DNA from: Acidobacteriota bacterium
Lineage (GTDB): Bacteria; Actinomycetota; Acidimicrobiia; Acidimicrobiales; Microtrichaceae
Length of the DNA: 64,000 nt
Reading direction: 5' to 3'
Assembly: GCA_003577145.1 (NCBI GenBank)
Contig: QEUP01000017.1
Location: 131,909-195,908, forward strand
In this document: piece by piece, positions 27,875 through 36,205 of the stretch
Numbering within the stretch: position 1 is the stretch's first letter
Layout of the letters: each line of letters begins with the position of its first letter
Notes under the pieces: model-generated
Seen by the model: only the letters and a program-made list of their open reading frames with translations
What the model was told of the DNA's origin: nothing
Database searches by the model: none
Made by a program: the position numbers and the translations under genes

Positions 27875-29071
27875 TCAGTCAGCCTTCGGGCAGCGCTCGG
27901 AGAGGATGCCTTCGACGATCTCGAATCGGTTTATCTGGTTGGTGCCTTCGTAGATCTGGGTGAGCTTCGCGTCGCGGAGGAGCTTTTCGACGCCGTGATC
28001 TCGCATGTAGCCGTGACCCCCCATGATCTGGATCGCGTCGAGGGCGTTGGCGACGGCCGCGTCGGACGCGAAGGTCTTTGCCATCGATGCCAGTTTCAGC
28101 GACGGCTGGCCCATCTGGGTGGAGTGCGCCGACTCGAGCACGAGACCACGCGCTGCCTCGACCCGCGTGGCCATGTCAGCCAGCATCAGCTGCATCGCCT
28201 GGTGGCCGACTATCGGCCGGCCTCCCTGGATGCGCGCCTCGGCGTAGTCCAGAGCGTGGTCGTAGGCCGCCCGCGCGATGCCGAGGGCGATCGCTCCGAC
28301 GGGCGTTCGTGAAACGGACATGACCGCCCGGTTGATGAGCCAGCCGCTGCCCGGTTGACCGATGCAGTTCTCCTCGGGCAGGAAGACGTCGTCGAAGACG
28401 AGCTCGGCTGCCGGGCAGGCCCGCTGACCCATCTTGTCGAAGACCTGGCCCACGGAGAACCCATCGGTGTCAGTGGGCACAGCCAGGCAGATGCAGTTCT
28501 CCCTGATCGGGCCCGATGGGTCGAGGCTGGCGAAGACGGTCACGAGGCTGGCGAGGGATCCGTTCGAGATGAAGATCTTCGTCCCGTTCACGACGAATCC
28601 GCCGTCAACCCTTTCGGCTCGTGTTCGTGCCCGGGCTCCGGGGTGCCCCCCGATGAAGTCCGAGCCCATCTCGGGCTCGGTCGCCGCCAGAGCGGAGAGC
28701 TGGGGCTCGCCGGTCGGCCACGACGCGGTGAGAGGGACCACGAAGCGCTGGATCGCCTCGAAGTCGAAGGACAACAGGATTGGGGAGAGACCCAGTGCCG
28801 TGGCGCCGATGAGAACTGCACAGCCGGAGCAGGCTGCTGCGAGCTCCTCGCTGACCAGCATCGTCGAGACAGCGTCGAGGCCCTGACCGCCCAACTCGGC
28901 GGGCAGGGCCATGCCGAGCAGCCCCACGCCGGCCGCCTCCTTGATGAGCGCGTCACGAGCGGGGGAGTCGGGGTCGCGGTCCAGCTCCAGAGCAATGGGT
29001 GCGATGAAGCGCGTGGCGAACTCCCGTCCCCATTCCTGAGCCTCGCGCTGCTCGCTGGTCAGCTGGGTCAT
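27875..29071 (-). CDS. Acyl-CoA dehydrogenase
   Basis: FAD-dependent acyl-CoA dehydrogenase, 398 residues. It has the N-terminal helical domain (GMALPAELGGQGLDAV), the middle beta-domain (AATEPEMGSDFIGG and FVVNGTKIFISNG) and the C-terminal helical domain (QIMGGHGYMRD and IYEGTNQINRFEIVEGIL). The catalytic Glu lies in the YEGTNQ region as in short/medium-chain enzymes. The true start is ATG 29071, overlapping the upstream gene's stop by 4 bp; the same frame stays open far upstream but only as a shadow. Probably oxidises a CoA ester made in the pathway of this operon. Confidence 0.9.
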   Translation of the reverse strand: MTQLTSEQREAQEWGREFATRFIAPIALELDRDPDSPARDALIKEAAGVGLLGMALPAELGGQGLDAVSTMLVSEELAAACSGCAVLIGATALGLSPILLSFDFEAIQRFVVPLTASWPTGEPQLSALAATEPEMGSDFIGGHPGARARTRAERVDGGFVVNGTKIFISNGSLASLVTVFASLDPSGPIRENCICLAVPTDTDGFSVGQVFDKMGQRACPAAELVFDDVFLPEENCIGQPGSGWLINRAVMSVSRTPVGAIALGIARAAYDHALDYAEARIQGGRPIVGHQAMQLMLADMATRVEAARGLVLESAHSTQMGQPSLKLASMAKTFASDAAVANALDAIQIMGGHGYMRDHGVEKLLRDAKLTQIYEGTNQINRFEIVEGILSERCPKAD

Positions 29072-29814
29072 GCCGAGACCCGCCGATCGATCCTCTGGAC
29101 CACCTCCCCGGCTGGGATGGTGTTGTCCGAGACCATGGCCACGAGCATCCCCGCGCCATCGGGGATCAGGTCCGCGAGGGGATCGTCGGGCCCGTTCTCG
29201 GAGCTGACCGTGGCGCTGCCGAGCTCCATGTCGCGAGGCTGCATCTCCAGGCGGGTCAGGGTGATCTCTTCGATCTCGATCTCTCCTGCGGGGCCGGGGA
29301 TCAGCTTGTAGTTGAGCGTTGGCGCGTCGGCAGCGGCTGAGCCGGCGGCGTCGACCGGCAGCGGGCCCTGGAGCTCGCCTTCGAGCGTCAGGATGGGCCT
29401 TCCCCAGCGGGTGACCCTTCCCTCGAAGCGGGTCCCTTCCCGCTGCCAGGAGATGTCGGCGAGGCGCTTGGGCCAACCCGCGATCTCCCTCCCGGCGATG
29501 AGCGCCTCGTCGGTGGTCACGTAGATGTAGGGGACGTAGTTGCCTTCGATGTCTCCGAGCCGGACCGGTACGAGCACCACCAGCTCGTTGAAGGGGTGGA
29601 TGCCCGTCTCGCCGGGGGGGTAGCTCAGCATGGTGATCATGCCGAGGCCATCCCCTGGTTCGAAGGCCGGGGGGAGGATCCTCTCGACGGTTTCGGCCAC
29701 CGGGGCGAAGGGGAAGGCGACCATCCGCACGCCTTTCCAGGCGTGGGGCGGGGGTCCGAACAGCGGAGCCGACCAGGGCATGGTGATCGGGTAGTTCACG
29801 ACTTGTTCGTCCAT
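29068..29814 (-). CDS. Acetoacetate-decarboxylase-family protein
   Basis: A 248-residue protein of the acetoacetate decarboxylase fold. Typical segments are FEPGDGLGMITMLSYPP, EGNYVPYIYVTTDEALIAGRE and the GWPKRLADISW motif, whose Lys matches the catalytic Schiff-base Lys in true decarboxylases (inferred by pattern only). Related proteins act on other beta-keto acids or as dehydratases. ATG with AGGAGG 6 nt upstream. First gene of the operon with the acyl-CoA dehydrogenase and the molybdenum enzyme, divergent from the alcohol dehydrogenase. Confidence 0.82.
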   Translation of the reverse strand: MDEQVVNYPITMPWSAPLFGPPPHAWKGVRMVAFPFAPVAETVERILPPAFEPGDGLGMITMLSYPPGETGIHPFNELVVLVPVRLGDIEGNYVPYIYVTTDEALIAGREIAGWPKRLADISWQREGTRFEGRVTRWGRPILTLEGELQGPLPVDAAGSAAADAPTLNYKLIPGPAGEIEIEEITLTRLEMQPRDMELGSATVSSENGPDDPLADLIPDGAGMLVAMVSDNTIPAGEVVQRIDRRVSA

Positions 29815-29866
29815 CGGGGTCCTCCTGGCTTCGTTTGCGTGGGGGTGCCTTTGTCTCTGTAGCGCT

Positions 29867-29886
29867 CGTTATAGTAACGTTCACTA
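29867..29886. promoter_or_regulatory. Operator-like palindromes in divergent promoter
   Basis: In the 156-bp gap between two divergent genes, CGTTA-TAG-TAACG (29867-29879) is a perfect 5-bp inverted repeat. The overlapping TAGTAACGTTCACTA (29872-29886) is nearly the palindrome TAGTGAACGTTCACTA, lacking one base. AACGTT-centred palindromes of this sort are typical of TetR-family regulators of lipid-type catabolism. No regulator gene is adjacent. Confidence 0.5.
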
Positions 29887-29970
29887 CATTACAGATGGAG
29901 TTGCTCGCCATCAAACAGCGGTTTGTAATGGCTGGCGGCGCTGTGCCAGCAGAACCAGGGGAGGTCCACC

Positions 29971-31029
29971 ATGGCCACTGACACGATTCGCGCGGTGCGC
30001 TTCCACGGAGCCGAACTCGGCGTGGCGATCGACGAGGTCCCCTATCCCGCTCCGGGGAAGGGCGAGGTGGCGTTGCGGGTGTCGGCCTGCGGTTTGTGCG
30101 GCTCGGACCTGCACTTCCTCGAAGGGATGCCGGTGCCGGGCGGCGTGCCGCTGACCCTGGGTCACGAGCCGGCGGGCGTGGTGGAGGCGATCGGTGAAGG
30201 GGTGACGGCCTGGTCGCCGGGCGATCGCGTGGCGATAACCCTCGGCGCCGGCTGCGGTGAATGTCCCACCTGTAGAACCGGTCATCCCAACTCGTGCCCG
30301 TACCTGGTCGCTCCCGGGCTCCACATAGACGGCGCCTGGGCGGATGTCATGCGGGTGCCCGAGAGCACCCTCGTGCGGATTCCCGACGGCGTCTCCGATG
30401 TAGCCGCCGCAGTGGCGACCGACTGTGTCGCCACCCCCTATCACGGCCTGAAGTGTCGGGCGCGGCTGCAGCCCGGTGAGCAGATCGCGGTCATCGGTTG
30501 CGGAGGCCTGGGAACCCAGACCATCGCCATGGCCCGGCACCTCGGGGCAGCCGACATAGTCGCGGTGGACGTGTCCGCGGCTGCCCTCGAGCATGCCCGC
30601 GCCGCCGGCGCTACTGCGACGGTGCTGGTCGAGCCCGGTCGTGATGCCGCCGCCGCCATCATGGGCGCTCTGGGTGCGGGTGTGACTCTCGCTGTCGAGT
30701 GCGTCGGCCGGCCCGAGACCGTCGCCTCCGGAATCGGCGCGCTCGTCCCCGGGGGACGGGTGCTCATCATCGGGGTCGGCATGTTGCCTCTCTCGATCGG
30801 CGTGCCGCAGGCGCTGATCGCACTCTGGGAGTACTCGTTCATCGGCTCGTTCGGCTCGCACAAAGAGGACCTCGAGGAGGTGCTGCGCCTCGAGGCCGCC
30901 GGCGAGATCGACATCGAGTCATGCATCTCCCACCGGCTCGGGTTGGACGAGGTACCCGCAGGTCTGGAGATGCTGCAGTCCAAGCGCGACGATCCCCAGC
31001 GCATCGTCATGGAGACGGGCGTCGTTTGA
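29971..31029 (+). CDS. Zinc-dependent alcohol dehydrogenase (MDR family)
   Basis: Medium-chain dehydrogenase, 352 residues. Catalytic-zinc ligands are in ACGLCGSDLHFLEG and GHEPAGVVEAIGEGV. Structural-zinc cysteines are in GCGECPTCRTGHPNSC. The NAD-binding Rossmann motif is VIGCGGLGTQTIAMARHLGA. ATG with GGGGAGG upstream. Divergent from the decarboxylase/acyl-CoA dehydrogenase/molybdenum-enzyme operon, suggesting shared control and a shared pathway for an alcohol or ketone; the substrate is not predictable from the sequence. Confidence 0.9.
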   Translation: MATDTIRAVRFHGAELGVAIDEVPYPAPGKGEVALRVSACGLCGSDLHFLEGMPVPGGVPLTLGHEPAGVVEAIGEGVTAWSPGDRVAITLGAGCGECPTCRTGHPNSCPYLVAPGLHIDGAWADVMRVPESTLVRIPDGVSDVAAAVATDCVATPYHGLKCRARLQPGEQIAVIGCGGLGTQTIAMARHLGAADIVAVDVSAAALEHARAAGATATVLVEPGRDAAAAIMGALGAGVTLAVECVGRPETVASGIGALVPGGRVLIIGVGMLPLSIGVPQALIALWEYSFIGSFGSHKEDLEEVLRLEAAGEIDIESCISHRLGLDEVPAGLEMLQSKRDDPQRIVMETGVV

Positions 31030-31077
31030 TCGAGGGCCTTCTCACACGACATGCCATCGGTGTCGGGCCGTTTCGGC

Positions 31078-31177
31078 CGGTGAGGCGCTCAGCGGTGGTG
31101 GCGCAGCCATCTAGCCCGCCGGTCCGGTGCCGCTCCGGACGCTCAGTTCGGTGAGGCGCTCAGCGGTGTTGGCGCAG
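31078..31177. repeat. Direct repeat pair between convergent genes
   Basis: CGGTGAGGCGCTCAGCGGTG followed by GTGGCGCAG (second copy TTGGCGCAG) occurs at 31078-31106 and 31149-31177, 28 of 29 positions identical and 71 bp apart, in the gap between two convergent gene ends. Similar in size, spacing and location to the pairs at 1-99 and 14808-14902. Confidence 0.65.
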
Positions 31178-31186
31178 TTCCAAGGG

Positions 31187-31810
31187 TCAGGTGCGAGCTG
31201 CGCCGAACACGGCATCCATGAACTCGTCGAGCCGCTCCTGGTCGTAGGCGATGTCGTAGCCCTCAGCGGTCTTCTCGATGGACAGCGTCGGGCAGAACTC
31301 CTCGTAGCCGTCGCAGAAGAAGTGAGGTGAGCCCTTCACGCCGCGCTGCCTGCCATCCTCGTACTCGCCGAGAGCACGGCTCGGGTACGAAGGGCGGGCG
31401 ATCCCGTGCTCAGCGGCGACCTTCGCGAGGACTCCTTCGTCGCTGACGTCGAACCCGTCTTCGAAGAGCAGGCGGCGCAACGCCATGGCGACCTTCTCCC
31501 CGGTGCTCACGTCCTTGGCGTATGCGAGTGAGGTGAGCTCGAGGGCCGGCAGTGAGGTGCTGGGCCAGACTTCGGGGTCGAACCCGGTGAAGAGGTCGGG
31601 AGCAACGCTGCGGCGAAGGGCTCCGATCTTGGGGGCTACCGCAGTGGGGCTCAACATCTCGCTGTTGACGATCTCGAGTGGCCATGCCCGGACCTCGATC
31701 TCGATGTCGCGGGCCCCTCGGAGCTCTCGCTCGCTGAACAGGCGTGTCAGGCCCACATGCGTGAAGGGGCACACGATGTCGGCGAAGACAACGACTGTCG
31801 ATCCCGTCAT
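31187..31810 (-). CDS. DsbA-family thioredoxin-fold protein
   Basis: A 207-residue cytoplasmic protein of the DsbA/FrnE/HCCA-isomerase superfamily. It begins VVVFADIVCPFTHVGLTRL, so the active-site-like motif is CPFT with only one Cys. The C-terminal KGSPHFFCDGYEEFCP holds the cis-Pro. Lacking the second motif Cys, it is more likely a glutathione- or mycothiol-dependent isomerase-like enzyme than a disulfide oxidase (inference). Start 12 bp after the stop of the GGDEF gene on the same strand. Confidence 0.78.
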   Translation of the reverse strand: MTGSTVVVFADIVCPFTHVGLTRLFSERELRGARDIEIEVRAWPLEIVNSEMLSPTAVAPKIGALRRSVAPDLFTGFDPEVWPSTSLPALELTSLAYAKDVSTGEKVAMALRRLLFEDGFDVSDEGVLAKVAAEHGIARPSYPSRALGEYEDGRQRGVKGSPHFFCDGYEEFCPTLSIEKTAEGYDIAYDQERLDEFMDAVFGAART

Positions 31811-31822
31811 CCTCTCATCATG

Positions 31823-33499
31823 TCATTCGCGGGCCAGCACCAGATCAGCCAGTTGGCTACCGGGCGTGGCCGGCTCGACCGCTTCACCGGAAACGAGGTG
31901 AAAGCCCAGATGCTCGGCCTCGTCGATCTGGTCGCGGGAGACGGCGCCTGTGAGGACGAGCTGAACATCGGCCATGAGGTCGGTTTCGGTGGACCTGGCG
32001 TGGGCCGCGGGGACCGAGTCGAGGTCGCAAGCCGCGACGAGCACGGCAACGGGTGAGCGGGGGAGTGCCCCGCTGCTCAGACGCCACGCGTCAGGGCCCG
32101 TCACAGCGAAATCGGTGCCGGTGTCAGCCAAGCACTTGAGCAATCGGGCCACTGCCGAGCTGTCATCGAGGACGAGGCCGGCGGGAACGTCGAGGCAGAA
32201 GCGGTGCTCCGGGAGTTCGGTGGTGGACAGCAGGCCAGTGAGTCCCTCACAGAAGTCGACATCGTGGATCTGGTCGTGCAGCACGGGTAGGTGCACAACC
32301 GGAGCGCTGGGTCCGAGCTGCCTGAACAGGGTCGCCGACTGGTTCACGGCGTCGCGGATCATCTGCCAGCCGAGTGCTACCGCCACTCCCCCGGCTGCTG
32401 CCGTCCTGGCCAGTGTCTCACCGGCCATGACATCTTCACCTCGGCGCCACCGGGAGGAGGCGAGCGCGGCGAGGACTCTACCGGTCTCGAGCGCGATCAT
32501 CGGCTCGTACAGGACATCGATCTCACCGCGGGTGACCGACAGCGCCAGGATGCGGCCTTCGCTTCGCCGCCGCCGGATCTCCTGGTCGAGGCCGGCGTGA
32601 GCGAACGAGTAGCCACCGCCGCTGAGCTTGGCGTGGTACATGGCGGAGTCGGCGGTGTTGGCGAGGTCTTCGATCTCGTTGTCGGCGTCCCCTTCGGCAA
32701 TGCCGATGCTGGCCGAGAGGCGAACCGTCTGGTCGTCGACCGTGATCGGGTCCACCAGCGTCTCGAGGATGCGACGAGCAAGGGACCCGGCGGCGGTCTC
32801 GCTCCGGTCGACCACGAACACGAACTCGTCGCCGCCCCATCGAGCCATCAGATCCGTGGGCCGGACGAGCTTCCTGAGCCTCTCGGCGACTCTGACCAGG
32901 ACGCGGTCGCCGAACTCGTGGCCGTGGTGGTCGTTCACCCGTTTGAATCCGTCCAGGTCGACGAACAGCAGCGCGTAAGGCTCACCGCTGACCCGGGATC
33001 GGGCCCTGACCATGGCGAGATGCTCTCGTAGGATCCCCCGTCGGGGTAGGCGGGTGAGCTCGTCGTAGCCAGTAGGCACCTCTCCGGTGTGGGTCCGGGT
33101 CTCCTGGATCGGCCGGCTCAGGGTGGCCAGCCAGCGCACCTCACCGCCGAGGCCACGCCAGCCGACGACGGTCTGGTGTGACTTGCTGACCGAACCGTCG
33201 GCGTCGTACACCGGTAGGTCGCCTGTCCAGGGTTCTCCGCGCAGGACCGCTGGGCGCACCTCCGTGTAGTAGAGCTCGAACGCCTCGGGTGGGTACATAT
33301 CGAAGGTCGTCAGACGATCCGGGTCGTGTCCCATCGCGGAGTAGAAACGGCGGGCAGCCGGATTGAGCCAGATGACCCGTCCGGCGTCGTCGGTCACGCC
33401 AACCAACTCGGGCAGGCCTTCGACCAGTCGCAGGATCGCTTCGGGTGGGAGTTCGGATCCGCCGACCGGCCCATCGGGTGGATCGTGGTCGTTCGGCAT
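31823..33499 (-). CDS. PAS-GGDEF-degenerate EAL protein
   Basis: A 558-residue c-di-GMP-type signalling protein without membrane helices. The PAS domain spans about 20-140 (LPELVGVTDDAGRVIWLNPA). The GGDEF domain at about 145-305 has an intact ARWGGDEFVFV active site and YALLFVDLDGFKRVNDHHGH, so it is probably an active diguanylate cyclase. The EAL-like domain that follows has lost its signature: the region expected to read EALxR reads ALASSRW after LYEPMIALETGRVL, and later metal ligands are not evident. It may sense rather than hydrolyse c-di-GMP. Co-directional with the DsbA-like gene. Confidence 0.87.
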   Translation of the reverse strand: MPNDHDPPDGPVGGSELPPEAILRLVEGLPELVGVTDDAGRVIWLNPAARRFYSAMGHDPDRLTTFDMYPPEAFELYYTEVRPAVLRGEPWTGDLPVYDADGSVSKSHQTVVGWRGLGGEVRWLATLSRPIQETRTHTGEVPTGYDELTRLPRRGILREHLAMVRARSRVSGEPYALLFVDLDGFKRVNDHHGHEFGDRVLVRVAERLRKLVRPTDLMARWGGDEFVFVVDRSETAAGSLARRILETLVDPITVDDQTVRLSASIGIAEGDADNEIEDLANTADSAMYHAKLSGGGYSFAHAGLDQEIRRRRSEGRILALSVTRGEIDVLYEPMIALETGRVLAALASSRWRRGEDVMAGETLARTAAAGGVAVALGWQMIRDAVNQSATLFRQLGPSAPVVHLPVLHDQIHDVDFCEGLTGLLSTTELPEHRFCLDVPAGLVLDDSSAVARLLKCLADTGTDFAVTGPDAWRLSSGALPRSPVAVLVAACDLDSVPAAHARSTETDLMADVQLVLTGAVSRDQIDEAEHLGFHLVSGEAVEPATPGSQLADLVLARE

Positions 33500-33674
33500 G
33501 CACTCTACTCACTGGGTATCACGCCGACACCTCGTTGGCAACGCTCACCGCGCGAGGCCACCGAGCCTCGGGCCAGGGTTGCGCCCCGGCTCACTGCCCT
33601 CCCGAGCAACCGCTACGCGGCGCTCGGCGAGCGGTAGATTCGGCACCGGTGACAACAGGACGGGCGAGTCCCCA

Positions 33675-34382
33675 TTGTCGAAGCGACTGCTGAGCAAGCT
33701 GACCACCTGGCTCGTCGTCGGGGTCATCGTCGGCTTCTTGATGGTCGTGGCCGTGGGGATGATCTATCCACCGGTGATAACCAACACCGGCGCCAAGATC
33801 GTCTGCAGCGGTCAGGTGACACAGGAGTCCGAGACCTACCGACCCGTTCCGGGTGAGACGACGACGACGAGGGAGTGGTACTGCCGGGACGAATCAGGCG
33901 AGCAGCGCGACATCACCTGGTTGGCAATAGGGGCCTCGTTCCTGTTCTTCACCGTGGCTTCGGGCATGTTCATGTTCCTGCTGGGCAGGGTGACAGCCCC
34001 GTTGCGCTCCACCGGCAAGGACACGGCTGTCCCGGTGCCGGTCGCCGTTGGCCGGTCCGAGGACATGCAAGCGGCTACGAGTGATCTGAGCGTGGACGCG
34101 CCGGTTTCGCACGGATCGACCCAGGACGACTCGTCTGCCGGCACGGCTGGGACTACCACTGCAACGAAGCCGGCCTTCGACTACTCCGAGCCGCGGTATC
34201 CCGACTCGGAGTTCAGCCGATCACGATTCCCCGACGGGGTCCGAACCACAGCCAAAGGAGACGTCGAGGAGGCCGAAGGAGACGTCGAGCACCTCGCCGA
34301 GTTGGACCGGTTGCGGCGCGACGGATCCCTCACGGAGGAGGAGTTCGAGATCCTCAAGCGCCGCATCATCGGCGAGGGTTGA
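33675..34382 (+). CDS. Two-helix membrane protein with C-terminal SHOCT motif
   Basis: A 235-residue protein from TTG 33675 (LSKRLLSKLTTWLVVG). Membrane helix 1 is near residue 10-32. An extracytoplasmic loop with a Cys pair (KIVCSGQ and EWYCRDE, likely disulfide) follows, then helix 2 (ITWLAIGASFLFFTVASGMF) and a long polar cytoplasmic part. It ends in a SHOCT motif (LAELDRLRRDGSLTEEEFEI). SHOCT segments mediate oligomerisation in many envelope proteins. The frame is open upstream but overlaps the divergent GGDEF gene. No named family. Confidence 0.68.
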   Translation: MSKRLLSKLTTWLVVGVIVGFLMVVAVGMIYPPVITNTGAKIVCSGQVTQESETYRPVPGETTTTREWYCRDESGEQRDITWLAIGASFLFFTVASGMFMFLLGRVTAPLRSTGKDTAVPVPVAVGRSEDMQAATSDLSVDAPVSHGSTQDDSSAGTAGTTTATKPAFDYSEPRYPDSEFSRSRFPDGVRTTAKGDVEEAEGDVEHLAELDRLRRDGSLTEEEFEILKRRIIGEG

Positions 34383-34403
34383 GAGACACGAGGATAACGA
34401 GCG

Positions 34404-35084
34404 GTGCAGAACCCCTATGAGATGGAGTCAAGGAGCGGCGTCGGCTCGTTCGTCGCGTTCGTGCTGGTTTTCGGCGGTTGCCTTGCTTTCCTGGTCTGGT
34501 CCGTCTTGCGGATCGCCACAGGCTCCACAGCCGCCACCGAAGCACTCACGGCAGACGGTGGCGGTATGCCGGCGAGCACCACTGTTGCACCGGTGTCGGG
34601 TGAGGACACTGAGGCTGTGGTGGCCTTCGGCCAGGAAGGCCTCGAGGCGATCGAGGCGGAGACGGGGGCCGAGTACGCCACCGCCTATTTCATGATCAGG
34701 CCCGACACGCAGACCGTGGACCTCGGTATCGAGGATCCCGACATCCCCGGGGAGCAGAAGGTCCTCGACTACACGTGGCGCAACGGTCAGGTCGAGGGGC
34801 CGGACAGGGCCAGCGTTCCGCTGGTGGAGTTCGTCAACCTCAACGAACTGGACTGGGAGGCACTCCCGGGACTCATCGACCAGGCTCGCGTGCTCTACGA
34901 CTCGGCGTCACCGGACACCCTTGTCAATCCCCGGGGCCTCACCTGGGTCGAGGTGGAATCCGGCCTCCCGTTCACCGAGGGCACTGTCATCCGGGTTCGC
35001 TTCGACGGTGGCGAGGCGCACAGTGGCGGCTGGGTGGAGTACGCGATCGACGGAACCCTGCTCGGAGTGCAGCCGGCCCAGTAG
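34404..35084 (+). CDS. Single-pass membrane protein, unknown function
   Basis: A 226-residue protein from GTG 34404. A short cytoplasmic N-terminus and one membrane helix (VGSFVAFVLVFGGCLAFLVWSV) are followed by an extracytoplasmic domain of about 170 residues, acidic, with no Cys and no motif I recognise (DYTWRNGQVEGPDRASVPLV). Starts 21 bp after the SHOCT gene on the same strand, so probably co-transcribed with it. Confidence 0.65.
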   Translation: MQNPYEMESRSGVGSFVAFVLVFGGCLAFLVWSVLRIATGSTAATEALTADGGGMPASTTVAPVSGEDTEAVVAFGQEGLEAIEAETGAEYATAYFMIRPDTQTVDLGIEDPDIPGEQKVLDYTWRNGQVEGPDRASVPLVEFVNLNELDWEALPGLIDQARVLYDSASPDTLVNPRGLTWVEVESGLPFTEGTVIRVRFDGGEAHSGGWVEYAIDGTLLGVQPAQ

Positions 35085-35143
35085 CCGGGGGCTCTCACGG
35101 CCCCGGATCAGGGTTAATCCTCCGCTAATGCTCCTCATCGTGT

Positions 35144-35158
35144 ACTCACAGAGTGAGT
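35144..35158. promoter_or_regulatory. Perfect palindrome before a lipoprotein gene
   Basis: ACTCAC-AGA-GTGAGT is a perfect 6-bp inverted repeat ending 15 nt before the lipoprotein ATG. It covers the place where a Shine-Dalgarno would lie, so it could be an operator or an RNA hairpin that hides the start. No factor known. Confidence 0.4.
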
Positions 35159-35173
35159 CCACACAGTGGCGCC

Positions 35174-36205
35174 ATGGACATGCTGACGCGAGTTGCCAAT
35201 AAGGTCGCGGTGCTGCTCCCCATGGTCGTGCTCCTGGGATCATGTGCCCTGATAGGAGCGAACGGAGGTACGCCGCCGTCCACGTCAGTTCCCGACGAGG
35301 AGCCCGACCAAGGCGAAGGCGAAGAGCCGATCCACCTCGGGCTGTCGATCCACGTCGAGGGATTTGTCGGCGAGGACACCATCGAGCAGAGGTTCAGCGT
35401 CCACCGGGACATGGTGCTCGAGTTGGCCACCGACGCGTACGAGCACGGAGCGGTCGTGACCTTCGAGTTGGGTCCCAGTTTCGTCGCCGGAGTCGCCAAC
35501 TTCGACGACGACGTGCTCGCTCAGCTCACCTCGATGGGACATTCGATAGCGGTCCACGCCGACGCGGGCGGTTCCGGAGTCCCGACCCTGGAGGAGTTCA
35601 CGGCCGAGCTGACCGAGCAGCGCGAGGCGCTGGCGGCTGTCGGCTACGAGGTGAGTCACGTGTCGGGTATCTGCTCACGCGGACCCTGGGTGGAGGCGGC
35701 GATCCAAGCCGGGTTCAGCTCCGTCTCCGGCGGCGTCGAGTACTGCCTGACCTCTCTCGCTCCCGAGAACATGCCCGCCGGCTACGAGTGGGTCTACGAG
35801 TGTTCCGATCCCTCAACATGTCACGGCGAGGTATCACTCGAGGGGGACCAGCAGGTCGAGCCCTGGCGTACGTCTGATTCCTCGAACTGGCTGCTTCCCG
35901 ATCCGGCCGGTGGGCTCGTGTACATTCCCGGGGCTCAAGGCGTGGACTTCAGCTGCATCGTCGGCAGGAATGTCAATCCTTGTTCCGAGGCCGACGAGGA
36001 CATCGCCACCTACCTCACCGCCCTCGAAGAGGCCTTGGCTGTCTACGACGGGGACGGGACCGCGGTGTTCACCGTCACCTGGAGCTTCGGCGACGGGGTG
36101 CCCGACGGGTATGCGGACGACTTCTTCGCTGCGACCGAGAGCTACGTGAGCTCGGGCGACGCAGCCTGGGCGGGCCTGGACGACGTGGCCGCGCTCGTCC
36201 CGTGA
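35174..36205 (+). CDS. Lipoprotein with polysaccharide-deacetylase-like domain
   Basis: A 343-residue lipoprotein; the lipobox LLGSC puts the modified Cys at residue 24, followed by an acidic, Pro-rich linker. The globular part begins IHLGLSIHVEG and later has GHSIAVHADAGG. This arrangement resembles NodB-type polysaccharide deacetylases, but the usual HxxxH metal motif is not evident, so activity is doubtful. Four or more Cys may form disulfides. Start ATG 35174. Its 3' end overlaps the convergent GH65 gene by 64 bp. Confidence 0.6.
   Translation: MDMLTRVANKVAVLLPMVVLLGSCALIGANGGTPPSTSVPDEEPDQGEGEEPIHLGLSIHVEGFVGEDTIEQRFSVHRDMVLELATDAYEHGAVVTFELGPSFVAGVANFDDDVLAQLTSMGHSIAVHADAGGSGVPTLEEFTAELTEQREALAAVGYEVSHVSGICSRGPWVEAAIQAGFSSVSGGVEYCLTSLAPENMPAGYEWVYECSDPSTCHGEVSLEGDQQVEPWRTSDSSNWLLPDPAGGLVYIPGAQGVDFSCIVGRNVNPCSEADEDIATYLTALEEALAVYDGDGTAVFTVTWSFGDGVPDGYADDFFAATESYVSSGDAAWAGLDDVAALVP

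Noticed and set aside
29072-29914. N-terminal extension of the acyl-CoA dehydrogenase by about 280 residues
   Set aside because: The extension is a shadow frame of the decarboxylase-like gene; ATG 29071 with a 4-bp overlap gives the normal family length.
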